A stretch of 45,329 nt of DNA, from the NCBI GenBank assembly GCA_036490175.1, contig DASXEJ010000217.1:1-45329 (forward strand). The letters run 5' to 3'. The number at the start of each line of letters is the position of its first letter. Positions within the stretch are counted from its first letter, which is position 1. The notes under the pieces are model-generated. The model saw only the letters and a program-made list of their open reading frames with translations. It was not told the DNA's origin and did no database searches. Below are positions 10,170 through 18,802 of the stretch, piece by piece. The translations under genes and the position numbers were made by a program. Origin of the DNA: Pirellulales bacterium (lineage in GTDB: Bacteria; Planctomycetota; Planctomycetia; Pirellulales; JACPPG01).

Positions 10170-10997
10170 TCAGGTCGTTGCGACCTGACAGCGCTGCGGG
10201 ATCACCTCGGCAAATCGCAACAGTTCCTGGGACTTGATGACGTACGTCAGATGGATCGCATAATCCTCGCGCGAGCGGATCGCCATCGACGTCGGCGGAG
10301 CAGCGATTTGTCCGCCCGAGCCGATGGTCGCCGAACCATGGACGACTCCGAGCAAAAGGTTTTGCGGTTCGCCGCAGCGAACGTTCCCGCGATCGTCGGT
10401 ATGGCCCTTGGCATTGAGCACGAACACCGGTGAACCCGTCGAGCCTGGTAGGCAGGCAATGTCGATGAGTATTTCGGGCTTTTCACAGAAATCGATTTCC
10501 GGATGGCTGGCCGTAATGCCGCGACAATAGATCGGCAGATTGTGCGACTTGTCCCACAGACCATTTGGATAGCCAAGCATGAGAACATCCTCGACGGCGC
10601 TCAGGGCCACAAGCCGAGCCGCAGAAGGGACCATGACCGACTCGATCGTCATCCAGTGGGCCTCGCGTCCGATGCGCGCCGCCGCATCGTCGATAACCTT
10701 GCACGGCAGTGCCACGAGATCGATCGATTCTTCGGGATGCTTGATCCAAAGATTCTCGAAGTTGTTGAGTTCTATTTCGAACGTCGGCGATTCGTCGTGG
10801 CAGTTATCTTTCCAGAAAGCATTGTGCAGTCGCAGTAATCCGTACGATGCACCATCGACGACGTGCCGGCTTGTGATGAGGAGATCGCTTTTCCCCTTTT
10901 GACACCCAAAGAAGAACCCGGTGGCGGTACCATGCTCCGTCTCAATGCAGACAGTGCTCAGCAAGAATTGCTCGTCTTGGGTACGCGGCTTGAACAT
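10170..10997 (-). CDS. Trypsin-fold (S1/HtrA-like) protein with Thr in place of catalytic Ser
   Basis: A 275-residue cytosolic-looking protein without a signal peptide. The fold is recognised from the catalytic landmarks: His45 in L-L-I-T-S-R-H-V-V-D-G, Asp93 in S-I-D-L-V-A-L-P, the G-Y-P-N-G-L-W-D loop at 142-149, and the nucleophile loop L-P-G-S-T-G-S-P-V-F at 183-192. In relatives this loop reads P-G-S-S-G-S-P; here the nucleophile is Thr187 (codon ACG). Thr is rarely tolerated in this fold, so the protein may be catalytically dead or slow and act as a binding or regulatory module. The start ATG at 10997 has AAGGA eight bases upstream and is preferred over the ATG at 11039. The gene is single, with no partner evident. 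Confidence 0.82.
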   Translation of the reverse strand: MFKPRTQDEQFLLSTVCIETEHGTATGFFFGCQKGKSDLLITSRHVVDGASYGLLRLHNAFWKDNCHDESPTFEIELNNFENLWIKHPEESIDLVALPCKVIDDAAARIGREAHWMTIESVMVPSAARLVALSAVEDVLMLGYPNGLWDKSHNLPIYCRGITASHPEIDFCEKPEILIDIACLPGSTGSPVFVLNAKGHTDDRGNVRCGEPQNLLLGVVHGSATIGSGGQIAAPPTSMAIRSREDYAIHLTYVIKSQELLRFAEVIPQRCQVATT

Positions 10998-11369
10998 CCT
11001 AAAAATCCTTACGCAGCTGGTCCAATGTGGCATCCCCACGCGCTATTGTACTTTTTAGTCGGTTACGCGCGAATTCGACTTGCCTCACTATCGCTTTGCT
11101 AACACAGCATGGTGCTAAACGCCGTCAATAATTGACCAATCTTACCCAATTCCTTGCCTAATTTATCCTGACGAATCGAGACCTTTCCAATTCGCAAGGG
11201 AACAAAGGCCAAGCGATTTCTCCGTCCTTGCGGAACTCTTAAAAACTAGCAAGCCAAAGAGACGACCAAGTCGCACTAACGCCGCGCCAAGGACGGCGGC
11301 ATGTGGACAACGGCGATGCCAAGCGGACCCTATAACCTTCTCACCGCGCTCGTCCGCGAGGCATTCACG
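10998..11369. other. Intergenic stretch, no gene recognised
   Basis: About 370 bp, locally more AT-rich (11041-11280) than its surroundings. It presumably holds the promoter of the trypsin-like gene. No convincing promoter pair, hairpin or open frame was found. Confidence 0.5.
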
Positions 11370-11627
11370 TCACGTCCGAGGTCGTGTATCCGCCCATCGA
11401 GCGCGGCGCAGTCGCCACGCCAACAACACGAATCCGCCGAGCCCGGCGAGTACCGTTGATGATGGCTCGGGAACAGCGACGAGTCGAAAGCCGATGCCAT
11501 ATTGATTCGTCGCAACTGGCGGTCCCCACGCCGAGGATGAAGCGGCCACCAGGTGATCGGAAGGACGGCCAGCGTTTCCACCGCGACCGTGGCGTGTGGG
11601 TGCCCCTCTCTGCCAACGAAGTAAGCG
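11370..11627 (-). pseudogene. Remnant of a SUMF1-domain PEP-CTERM protein (C-terminal fragment)
   Basis: Eighty-five codons before the TGA at 11372-11370 read R-G-G-N-A-G-R-P-S-D-H, then S-S-S-A-W-G-P-P-V-A-T-N-Q-Y-G-I-G-F-R-L, then V-A-V-P-E-P-S-S-T-V-L-A-G-L-G-G-F-V-L-L-A-W and a basic tail R-L-R-R-A-R. The first part matches the end of the formylglycine-generating-enzyme-like (SUMF1) fold (R-G-G-x...I-G-F-R). The second is a full PEP-CTERM sorting signal with its membrane helix and Arg tail. Upstream, the frame is closed by two consecutive stops (TGA TAG, 11633-11628), and no SUMF1 core is seen in the roughly 200 bp before the next gene. This looks like the decayed 3' end of a surface protein gene, not a working sulfatase-maturing enzyme. 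Confidence 0.65.
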
Positions 11628-11827
11628 CTATCATCGCCCAGGGCCGCAGGGATCCATCCGACATAGCAGGACAAACCGGTAGCCAGCAGCGCTAAGGCGT
11701 CGGAGTGTGCCGGTGCGAGCGCCCAAGGAACCTATGGCTGGCGACGAACGCCTCTCGACCCGAAGGTGCCGACCTCGGTAGCTCGTCAACGCGGCGGATC
11801 TTGCGAATACCGCCATCCGTTCGGTTT

Positions 11828-12514
11828 CTAGTTCCTCTCGGAAACCGTCGTGCGGTGCGCTCCTGCGCGTGTCAGGTGGCGACCTTTGCGATAAGTCACT
11901 AGCGCCATACCGACGGCACCGAGGCAGCAAAGAATCAGGCTGCCCGGTTCCGGTGCGGCCGAGATCGTCACGGTGGCATTAGAGGCTGTGGAATTCAGTT
12001 GCAAAAACCCGCCACTGCTGGTTGCAAATTCATAGCCGACACTGATCCCCGCATGTCCCGAGACGCTCCCGGTCCCCACCAGCGCGGTGGCATAATTCGC
12101 CGAGCTATCGCTGGCGGAGAGAATCAAAACTTCGGCTTCCAGTCCGACGTCGGCGCCCATGAAGGTGGTGCTGGTTTCGGACAAGGCGGTGCTATTAAGT
12201 GCAAAGGGACCATTGAACAACGAGCCATTGGCCGGGTTTACGCTACGCCCCGTCAGCGTGTCCGAAACACCTCCCACGGCGACCGTCGCGTTTCCCGTGA
12301 GAGAGATCGCAGCAAATCCGTCCGGAGGATTGTCGACGTCGAGCGTGCTGGAATCGATCGTGCCTGTTAGCGTGACCAAAACATCGTTGAAGCTCTGTCC
12401 ATCAAAAACGCCCGACCCGATCACGGTTTCCGTCGCGACCAAGACCTCGGCAGCGGCTTGATTACAAATCCCGGCACACAAGACCATCGCGAAACACACA
12501 GGCAAGCGCAACAT
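11828..12514 (-). CDS. PEP-CTERM sorting-signal protein, exported
   Basis: A 228-residue secreted protein. Residues 1-22 are a signal peptide (M-L-R-L-P-V-C-F-A-M-V-L-C-A-G with an A-A-A-type cleavage site near A-A-A-E). The middle is rich in Thr, Ser, Val and Gly, consistent with a beta-sandwich extracellular protein. The C-terminus has A-P-E-P-G-S followed by a hydrophobic helix (L-I-L-C-C-L-G-A-V-G-M-A-L-V) and a basic tail, the PEP-CTERM signal recognised by exosortase. The start at 12514 is chosen because the signal peptide begins there, with AGAGA about eight bases upstream; the frame is open further upstream without similarity. The function of the body is unknown. No exosortase gene is in the window. 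Confidence 0.87.
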   Translation of the reverse strand: MLRLPVCFAMVLCAGICNQAAAEVLVATETVIGSGVFDGQSFNDVLVTLTGTIDSSTLDVDNPPDGFAAISLTGNATVAVGGVSDTLTGRSVNPANGSLFNGPFALNSTALSETSTTFMGADVGLEAEVLILSASDSSANYATALVGTGSVSGHAGISVGYEFATSSGGFLQLNSTASNATVTISAAPEPGSLILCCLGAVGMALVTYRKGRHLTRAGAHRTTVSERN

Positions 12515-13030
12515 GATATTAGTCTCTTCGTAGGCGTATGTTGTTATCAGCAAATGCCGCGTGAGCATAACTTTCGCGCGATTATCGACTAACCCCATGC
12601 GTGAACCGCGCCGTCGATCGTGGACAAAGCTTGCAGGAGAGCACGGGCGCCAAAACGATCTGACGGCCGAAAACGCCCGGGGCAAGTGACGCTGAAGTAA
12701 CGCGATGCACGCCGTACCGAATCAGTGCGGCGAGTGTGGCATCAACGTCGAGGGACTCTGGTCAGTAGCGGACCCTTGAGAAATAAGGGGAGTCGGCCCA
12801 GTGAGCTAGCGGCAAATTGGTGTGAACCTCGGATGAATTGGAAAGCCAGGACTGGCCGCCCGGTTGGGGCTTATTCGATACCCCAAGTTAATGTTGGCCC
12901 CGTGCGAGTCAAGAAATTATCCCTTAAGAATTCGTGAGGCCTTCGGCACTTAGCCGGGGCGTGTCGACCTCGCCCAGGTCTATAACAAGCCGGGCGATGC
13001 GACCGAAGCATTCGCAAGACTCGGTTCGCT
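12515..13030. other. Long intergenic stretch upstream of the PEP-CTERM gene
   Basis: About 515 bp between the PEP-CTERM start and the hybrid kinase stop, both on minus. The first 100 bp are relatively AT-rich and should hold the PEP-CTERM promoter. A 70-codon plus-strand frame at 12725-12937 has no ribosome-binding site or recognisable motif and is not called. Confidence 0.5.
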
Positions 13031-16000
13031 TCAACTCTTCGTTGTCATGATCAGCGCATTCAGCGCCGCGGCATCAAGCGGTTTCGCGAAATGGTCGTCG
13101 AAGCCTGCCTCTCGCGATCGTCGACGATCCTCGTCCTGTGCATAACCTGAATAGGCCACCAGACGAACCTGGTCAAACTCTACCTGCTCGCGTATCTTGC
13201 CCGCAACTTCGTAGCCGTTCATGCCTGGCAGGCCGATATCGATCAGAGCAATATCGGGTTTTAGCTTCTCAATCAAACCCAGCGCCTGGTGCCCATCGAA
13301 AGCGGCGTGTACTTCATGCCCCATCATGCGGAGCAGGCGCGTGAGTGATTCAGCCGCGTCCCGATTGTCGTCGACAATGACGACCTTGCGGGCCTGATCG
13401 CCCTGTGTAGCCGTGGGCACAGTGGCAGGTTGTTCCTGTATGCCATCGACATTGATGGGCATCCGCACCACAAACTCGCTCCCGGCGCCTCGCCCCGCGC
13501 TATGCGCTTCAACCGTGCCTCCTTGCAATTCGATCAGACTTTTCACCAGCGTGAGACCGACACCGAGTCCGCCGCGATTTCGATCGAGCGTGCAATCCCC
13601 TTGTGCGAACAGATCGAAAATTCGCGGCAGCAGCTCGGCCGGAATTCCTTGTCCGCTATCTCGCACACGAATGCTGATCTGCTCGTCGCCTTGGGACGCG
13701 TGCGTCATGCGCTCCGCGGTCAGGCTAATCTTGCCACCCGGGTCAGTAAATTTCGCGGCATTGCCCAATAAGTTCGACAGCACCTGCACAAAACGGTTTC
13801 TGTCGACGAACAGGCGAACGGGATCGTCGGGCAGCTTCACGGTTAGCTGATGCTGGGAATTTTGCATCTGAGAACGGACCGTGTCGGTCGCCGCCGCGAC
13901 TAGATCCGCCAACCAGACGGGCTCCTTCCTGATTTCGACTTTCCCTTCGGCGATCCGCGAGATGTCGAGCAAATCGCCGACCAATCGCACCATCTGATCG
14001 ACCTGGCGGCCGAGAATCTCGCGTAGCTCGACGGTCTGTTGCCAATCGTCGCCTGCCAGGCGCATGATTTCGACGGCACTCTTGACGGCCGCCAACGGAT
14101 TGCGCAACTCGTGCGCAAGCATGGCCAGGAACTCATCTTTGCGCCGATTCGCCTCGCGCAACTTCTCTTCAGCCTCTTTGCGGGCGGTAATGTCGACCAG
14201 CGACATCAGAATCAGAGGGGGCCGCTCCGGACGTTCCACGCTACGGCCGCTCACCAAGACGGTTTGGCCGATGTCGGCCGTCTCCAGATTTTCGAAGGGG
14301 CGCTTCTCAGCCACGATGGCGGCCAGGCTCTCTTGCAACGACGGGTTGTTCCACAGATCCGGCCAGACCTCGCCGAAGGTCCGAGCTTTGACGTCGGACA
14401 GCACATTTCCCGACCTTTCAGAACAGGCGGCGTTAATCGTCTGCACACGCAAGTCTTCATCAAGAACGATCAAGGGGACTCGGGCAGACTGCACGATGGC
14501 TTCGGCGAACTCCGCCGACTCACGAACCCTGGCTTCGCTCCGTTTGAGCTCGTCGATGTCGACCAGGACCAGCACCCCTCCGTCGATGCGCCGGTCGGCC
14601 GTCACATACGGATGGATGCGCAGGCTGTACCAATGCCCGTCCCGGCCTTGACACTCGACCCGGTGCTGCTGCATCTTTTCGATGCTGTGAAGCAGTAACG
14701 ATTCGATATCCGGCACATTGATATTCAGCTTCAGATCGCCAATCGACCTGCCGACGTCCGTGGGCAACAGCTTCAATGTCGCTTGCGCCGGGGGCGTGAT
14801 GCGACGAATCCGCAGATCGTTGCCCACCATGACAATGGCGATGCTGGTACTGGCAAAGATATTGGTCAAATCATTGTTGATGCCATTGAGGTCGGCATTT
14901 TGTTTCTGCAGTTGCTCATTGACGGTAGTCAGCTCCTCGTTGACTGATTGCAGCTCCTCCTTGGCGGTTTCCAATTCCTCGTTCGTGCTTTGCAGTTCTT
15001 CGTTGCTGGAAAGAATTTCCTCGTTCGCGGAGCGCAGCTCCTCGTTGCTGGCGTCTTGTTGCTCCACCAGCGACTGCAAGTATTCCTTGGTAGCCGCCAG
15101 CTCGTGCCGTAATTGTTCCGCTCCTTGCCGGGGCGACTGATTGGACGTCGCGGCGCTTTCGGATTGGGCACGCTCGCCTGGCCTTGCGAGCCCCCCTGGC
15201 GCCGCGCGCATGCCTTTCCAGAGCGAAGATAAGAGGCCGCTGGCAGACACCCGCTCGGCACCTTGCCGACTCTCGTCGGACTCTTCGAAGACCACCAAAA
15301 AACAACTTTCCGATCCTTGTGGCGACAGCACCGGCAAGACGCGCAACGCAATCTCGCGGAAGCCGACATCGCCGTAGACTTGTAAACCTTCGCGACGAAC
15401 TATTTTATTGGTCGACTTCGCTTCACTCAGAGCGGAGCGCAACTCGAGAAACAAGCCCTCGCGCGCCATCTTGAGAATGTTTGAGGTAGGCTCACCCAGG
15501 GGCGGGGCCAGAAAGTTGCTCGTTTGGCCGCGAAATTGAATGATGTCGAAGTTGTCGTTCACCAGTACCGACGGCGGGGCATATTGGCCCAGCGCCAGTC
15601 GATCGGCCTCGCGCTGAAAGTCCATTGCCGCCGGATTGGGAACCGGGTGGCGCCCTGGAAAGATCAACGATCGCTTGAAATCGTCGAGCGAAAACGAGAA
15701 CGCGGGGCGCATAACGGCCGCTTTCTTCACGTAAATCTTGTGCGCCCGATCCACGAGCTCGAATAAATCGCCAAACCCGCCGACAGTCTCCGCAGTGCCC
15801 AGGGCCAAGTAGCCTGCCGGGCTCAAGGCAAAATGAAAGGTCGGTATCACCCGCTGCTGCAGTGCGGACGACATATAGATCAACACGTTGCGGCAACTGA
15901 CCAGGTCGACGTGGGAAAAGGGGGGATCGGCCAAGATGTTCTGTCGCGCGAAGACGCACATTTCGCGAATGGATTTATCAATCCGGTAGCGATGGTCCTC

Positions 16001-17206
16001 CTTGACGAAAAAACGTCGCAAGCGTTCGGGCGAGACTTCCGACTCGATGCTTTCCGGATAAAGGCCTCCGCGAGCCTTCTCCAACGTGGCGTGATCGCTC
16101 AGGTCAGTCGCGAAGATTTGGATGGGGGGCCGCAGCGGCTTATCGTCAATGAATTCCAGCAGGGCCATCGCCAAGGAATAGGGCTCTTGGCCCGTGGAAC
16201 AGCCGGGCACCCAAATCCGAATCGGCGTGGTTGTTGTTTTCGTCTTGATAATCTCTGGAAACACGACTCGCTTGAGCGTCTCGAACAATTCGGGGTCGCG
16301 AAAGAAGCTGGTGACGTTGATCAGCAGGTCCCGGTACAAAGCTTCGATCTCTTCGGGCTCGGCCCGCAGCATCTCTGCATAATCTTTGAGCGTATGGCGG
16401 GCGTGCAGCGCCATGCGGCGCACGATCCGGCGCCGAATCGTGGTGTCGCGATATTGGCTGAAGTCGACACCGGTTGCGTTTTGGATGACGCTTATGATGC
16501 TCTTGTAGTATTTGTCCGCTTCGGCCGTGCCATCCAAAACATTGGTGGAAGCCAAATAAGGATGACCCGCGATTTCCGCCAGGCGGGCCGCCATGTCTGC
16601 CGGCGCCAGAATGAAGTCGACACAACCGCTTTCGATCGCGCTGTGCGGCATACCGGTGTGCGTCGCGGTTTTTTCATCCTGGGCGAAGGTTATCCCGCCG
16701 ATGGCCTTGATTTCGCAAAGACCTAGAGTGCCATCAGAGCCGGTGCCAGAGAGGACTATGCCAATCGCGCGCTCGGACTTTTCCGCGGCCAGCGAACGAA
16801 ACAAATGGTCCACCGGCAAATGCGGGCCTGGCGCGTCGCTGCGCGGGGTGACGATCAGCTGCCCTTGGCCGAGAGCGACGTTGGCGTTAGGGGGAATGAC
16901 ATACAGATGATCAGGCTGTACTGGCGCGCCATGCACGGCTTCGAGCACCGGCATGCGGGTCGCCCGTCCCAGCAATTCCGCCAGGTGACTTTGATAATTG
17001 GGGTCCAGGTGTTGGACAATCACAAAAGCCATACCGGTGTGGTCCGATAACGCCGCTAGCAACTGCTTGAGCGCATCTAATCCACCCGCAGAGGCCCCGA
17101 TGCCTACTACCGAAAACTCGTTGTGGGCGCCCCCCACACTTGGCGGTGCTGCCGCATCGTCCGGACTGCAACCGGCGGATGCATCGTCGACATTCATGAC
17201 CACCAC
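13031..17206 (-). CDS. CheB-CheR-PAS-histidine kinase-receiver hybrid
   Basis: A 1391-residue signalling protein. Residues 30-215 are a CheB-type methylesterase with Ser39 (G-A-S-A-G-G), His66 (Q-H-L-D-P) and Asp158 (G-T-G-S-D-G). Residues about 225-495 are a CheR-type methyltransferase with SAM motif V-P-G-C-S-T-G-Q-E-P-Y-S. A linker/PAS region leads to a heptad-rich coiled coil near 700-785, built on repeats of N-E-E-L. Two PAS domains follow, then HisKA with His1032 (A-H-E-L-R-N-P), an ATPase domain (N-L-L-G-N-A-A-K; G-G-L-G-V-G-L) and a receiver with Asp1323 and Lys1375. All key residues are intact. No chemoreceptor, CheA or flagellar gene is nearby, so this is a stand-alone sensor, probably of intracellular signals. 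The start is one of two close Met codons (17206 or 17197). Confidence 0.95.
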   Translation of the reverse strand: MVVMNVDDASAGCSPDDAAAPPSVGGAHNEFSVVGIGASAGGLDALKQLLAALSDHTGMAFVIVQHLDPNYQSHLAELLGRATRMPVLEAVHGAPVQPDHLYVIPPNANVALGQGQLIVTPRSDAPGPHLPVDHLFRSLAAEKSERAIGIVLSGTGSDGTLGLCEIKAIGGITFAQDEKTATHTGMPHSAIESGCVDFILAPADMAARLAEIAGHPYLASTNVLDGTAEADKYYKSIISVIQNATGVDFSQYRDTTIRRRIVRRMALHARHTLKDYAEMLRAEPEEIEALYRDLLINVTSFFRDPELFETLKRVVFPEIIKTKTTTTPIRIWVPGCSTGQEPYSLAMALLEFIDDKPLRPPIQIFATDLSDHATLEKARGGLYPESIESEVSPERLRRFFVKEDHRYRIDKSIREMCVFARQNILADPPFSHVDLVSCRNVLIYMSSALQQRVIPTFHFALSPAGYLALGTAETVGGFGDLFELVDRAHKIYVKKAAVMRPAFSFSLDDFKRSLIFPGRHPVPNPAAMDFQREADRLALGQYAPPSVLVNDNFDIIQFRGQTSNFLAPPLGEPTSNILKMAREGLFLELRSALSEAKSTNKIVRREGLQVYGDVGFREIALRVLPVLSPQGSESCFLVVFEESDESRQGAERVSASGLLSSLWKGMRAAPGGLARPGERAQSESAATSNQSPRQGAEQLRHELAATKEYLQSLVEQQDASNEELRSANEEILSSNEELQSTNEELETAKEELQSVNEELTTVNEQLQKQNADLNGINNDLTNIFASTSIAIVMVGNDLRIRRITPPAQATLKLLPTDVGRSIGDLKLNINVPDIESLLLHSIEKMQQHRVECQGRDGHWYSLRIHPYVTADRRIDGGVLVLVDIDELKRSEARVRESAEFAEAIVQSARVPLIVLDEDLRVQTINAACSERSGNVLSDVKARTFGEVWPDLWNNPSLQESLAAIVAEKRPFENLETADIGQTVLVSGRSVERPERPPLILMSLVDITARKEAEEKLREANRRKDEFLAMLAHELRNPLAAVKSAVEIMRLAGDDWQQTVELREILGRQVDQMVRLVGDLLDISRIAEGKVEIRKEPVWLADLVAAATDTVRSQMQNSQHQLTVKLPDDPVRLFVDRNRFVQVLSNLLGNAAKFTDPGGKISLTAERMTHASQGDEQISIRVRDSGQGIPAELLPRIFDLFAQGDCTLDRNRGGLGVGLTLVKSLIELQGGTVEAHSAGRGAGSEFVVRMPINVDGIQEQPATVPTATQGDQARKVVIVDDNRDAAESLTRLLRMMGHEVHAAFDGHQALGLIEKLKPDIALIDIGLPGMNGYEVAGKIREQVEFDQVRLVAYSGYAQDEDRRRSREAGFDDHFAKPLDAAALNALIMTTKS

Positions 17207-17562
17207 GGCCCAATACCGTCTCCCGACAAGCTAGAGGCGATCCCGTGTCCAATTTGCCTTCCCCGCCCATGTTGTACTGCAAATCGAGAGCCGAATCCAC
17301 CTGCTGCAACTAGGTTAGTTCTTATGTATTTCGGGCGAATCGATGAACCTTCCATGACATATCCGCAAGCCATCGAACAACGTGCTGCTGCGGATGCAGC
17401 CATCCCGGCAATTTCGAGTTCACAGGTGTCCGCACCGCGCGCGTCCTATCGACAGGGACGGTCTGCGACGCGGCTGAGGCGATTGCGACACGAAATCGTT
17501 TCGCGTCGCACGGCACAGAGCATTAAAATGCTGATTCGCTACTCGCTCACGGAAGCTCAAGC
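17207..17562. other. Divergent intergenic region
   Basis: About 355 bp between the hybrid kinase (-) and a small membrane protein (+), so it should hold two promoters. A strong hairpin lies at 17485-17509; nothing else is recognised. Confidence 0.5.
17485..17509. promoter_or_regulatory. 25-bp imperfect palindrome ahead of small membrane protein gene
   Basis: Arms GCGACACGAAA (17485-17495) and TTTCGCGTCGC (17499-17509) pair with one mismatch around a three-base centre. It sits 53 bp before the ATG at 17563. It could be a protein-binding operator or an RNA hairpin in the leader; the sequence does not decide. Confidence 0.4.
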
Positions 17563-17877
17563 ATGCGCTGGTATCACGACGTTAGCTACTTCTTTGGGGG
17601 CGCGTTTCTGGTGAACGCGATTCCACATTTCGTCAGCGGCCTGATGGGGCATCCGTTTCAGAGCCCATTCGCAAGTCCGCCCGGCGAGGGATTGTCGCCG
17701 GCCTGGGTCAATGTGTCGTGGGGCGCGGCGAATCTGGTCTTTGCGTACTTATTGTTGGCGCGAGTCGGGACCTTCGAGTTTCGCCGCTGGCGCCATGTGC
17801 TGGTCGCGGCGGTAGGGGGTATGGTCATGGCGCTACAGCTGGCCCATCACTTCGGGCAGTTTTACGACGGTCAGTAA
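17563..17877 (+). CDS. Small conserved-looking membrane protein
   Basis: A 104-residue protein with about three hydrophobic segments: residues 8-27, 50-67 and 78-95. The N-terminus (M-R-W-Y-H-D-V-S-Y-F-F-G-G-A-F-L-V-N-A-I-P-H-F) is followed by a loop with H-P-F-Q-S-P-F-A-S-P-P-G-E-G-L-S-P. Short proteins with the pattern N-A-I-P-H-F...G-x-P-F-x-S-P-F-A-x-P-P-G occur in many bacteria, but I know no function for them. GGAAG lies seven bases before the ATG. It is divergent from the CheB-CheR hybrid and convergent with a secreted hypothetical protein, so neighbours give no role. Confidence 0.8.
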   Translation: MRWYHDVSYFFGGAFLVNAIPHFVSGLMGHPFQSPFASPPGEGLSPAWVNVSWGAANLVFAYLLLARVGTFEFRRWRHVLVAAVGGMVMALQLAHHFGQFYDGQ

Positions 17878-17878
17878 A

Positions 17879-17926
17879 GCGAGCCTCGCCACGGCGAAGT
17901 TCTACGCGGAGCGAAAGCCGGCTCGC
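17879..17926. terminator. Structured inverted repeat between convergent genes
   Basis: Arms GCGAGCC (17879-17885) and GGCTCGC (17920-17926) are perfect complements and enclose a second stem, TCGCC/GGCGA (17886-17897). It starts two bases after the stop of the small membrane protein gene and faces a convergent gene, fitting a terminator. There is no T run. Confidence 0.35.
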
Positions 17927-18065
17927 CGCTCATCGTGCGCTTCGGACTCGCCGGCGGACTCGACAACAAACCGATCCGCCCGATCACGGTTTGCACGTCC
18001 GCCATCATCTCGCTCGCCTCGGCCCCGACGCCCGGAAAGCCCAGAATGCGATCGGGGGAGCCCAA

Positions 18066-18662
18066 TCAACGCTTGGTCGAATCCGCGGTTTGCGCCTTCG
18101 CCTGCTTGCGTTTGAGGATTCCGTGAGGACGTTGATCCGGCTTGCCGTCTGAATAGCCAACGAACGAAGATTCCACCGTGTTGGCGTCCTTGACACGCAT
18201 AACCCCTTCGTGAACGTGGGCATCGACCTGGGGATCAAAGTTTGTGCCGCCTTGGAAGACGAACTTGATCTCGCCCGGCTTGTCGCACTTCTCAAAGCGC
18301 ATGATCGGGGCGTTTTGCAGAGCGCAGTAATGCGTCAGCAACAGCTTGTCACCGTCCATGTGATAGATCGAGATCATCTCCATCGGCTCACCCTCAAAGA
18401 TCGTTTCCATCACGGCGCTGCCGGCCGCGGTCGGCCTGAAGGCGACGGAGTGCGAACCGCCGCCGTGGTCGTGTTCGTCGCCAGAGCGTTCCCATTCGCC
18501 CGTCATTGTCTTCAGGAATTCAAACGCGGACTGCTCATCGTAGACGACCGACTCGGGACTCTTGCTCGCCGTGGTTCCAGGCTCGGATCTGTCAGCCCCC
18601 AGGCACGAAACCGACAACGAAAGAAGCGTAAGAGTCGAGGCAACAAAGCTCGTTTTTCTCAT
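18066..18662 (-). CDS. Secreted hypothetical protein, lipocalin-like (DUF1579-type) fold suspected
   Basis: A 198-residue exported protein. Residues 1-22 are a signal peptide ending near S-C-L-G-A, with a possible lipobox-like Cys at 20. The mature part starts with an F-E-F-L-K-T-M-T-G-E-W-E helix/strand, as in small lipocalin-like 'integron gene cassette'/DUF1579-type proteins. Further landmarks are T-A-A-G-S-A-V-M-E-T-I-F-E-G, I-Y-H-M-D-G-D-K-L-L-L-T-H-Y-C and a second half with V-F-Q-G-G-T-N-F-D. A His/Asp-rich turn (D-E-H-D-H-G-G-G-S-H, about residues 58-67) could bind a metal. The start at 18662 has AAGGAG six bases upstream. Function is unknown; the 141-bp gap to the upstream SGNH gene suggests possible co-expression but does not prove it. 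Confidence 0.8.
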   Translation of the reverse strand: MRKTSFVASTLTLLSLSVSCLGADRSEPGTTASKSPESVVYDEQSAFEFLKTMTGEWERSGDEHDHGGGSHSVAFRPTAAGSAVMETIFEGEPMEMISIYHMDGDKLLLTHYCALQNAPIMRFEKCDKPGEIKFVFQGGTNFDPQVDAHVHEGVMRVKDANTVESSFVGYSDGKPDQRPHGILKRKQAKAQTADSTKR

Positions 18663-18802
18663 GATCTTCTCCTTGGCGAGAAATGATTGGGCGCAGAAAA
18701 TGAACGTCAATGTCCATTAGTTGATGTCTGTTAGTTATCGACGCCCTCGGGACGCGTTTCAAGTCCCAAGACGTACCAATAAGTTGCCTTGGATCAGAGC
18801 GC

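Noticed and set aside
11370-11627. SUMF1-like fragment as the formylglycine-generating enzyme for the sulfatases
   Set aside because: Only the end of the fold remains, the frame is closed upstream and it carries a PEP-CTERM anchor; it cannot be a working maturase.
12725-12937. 70-codon plus-strand frame upstream of the PEP-CTERM gene
   Set aside because: No start signal and no recognisable features.
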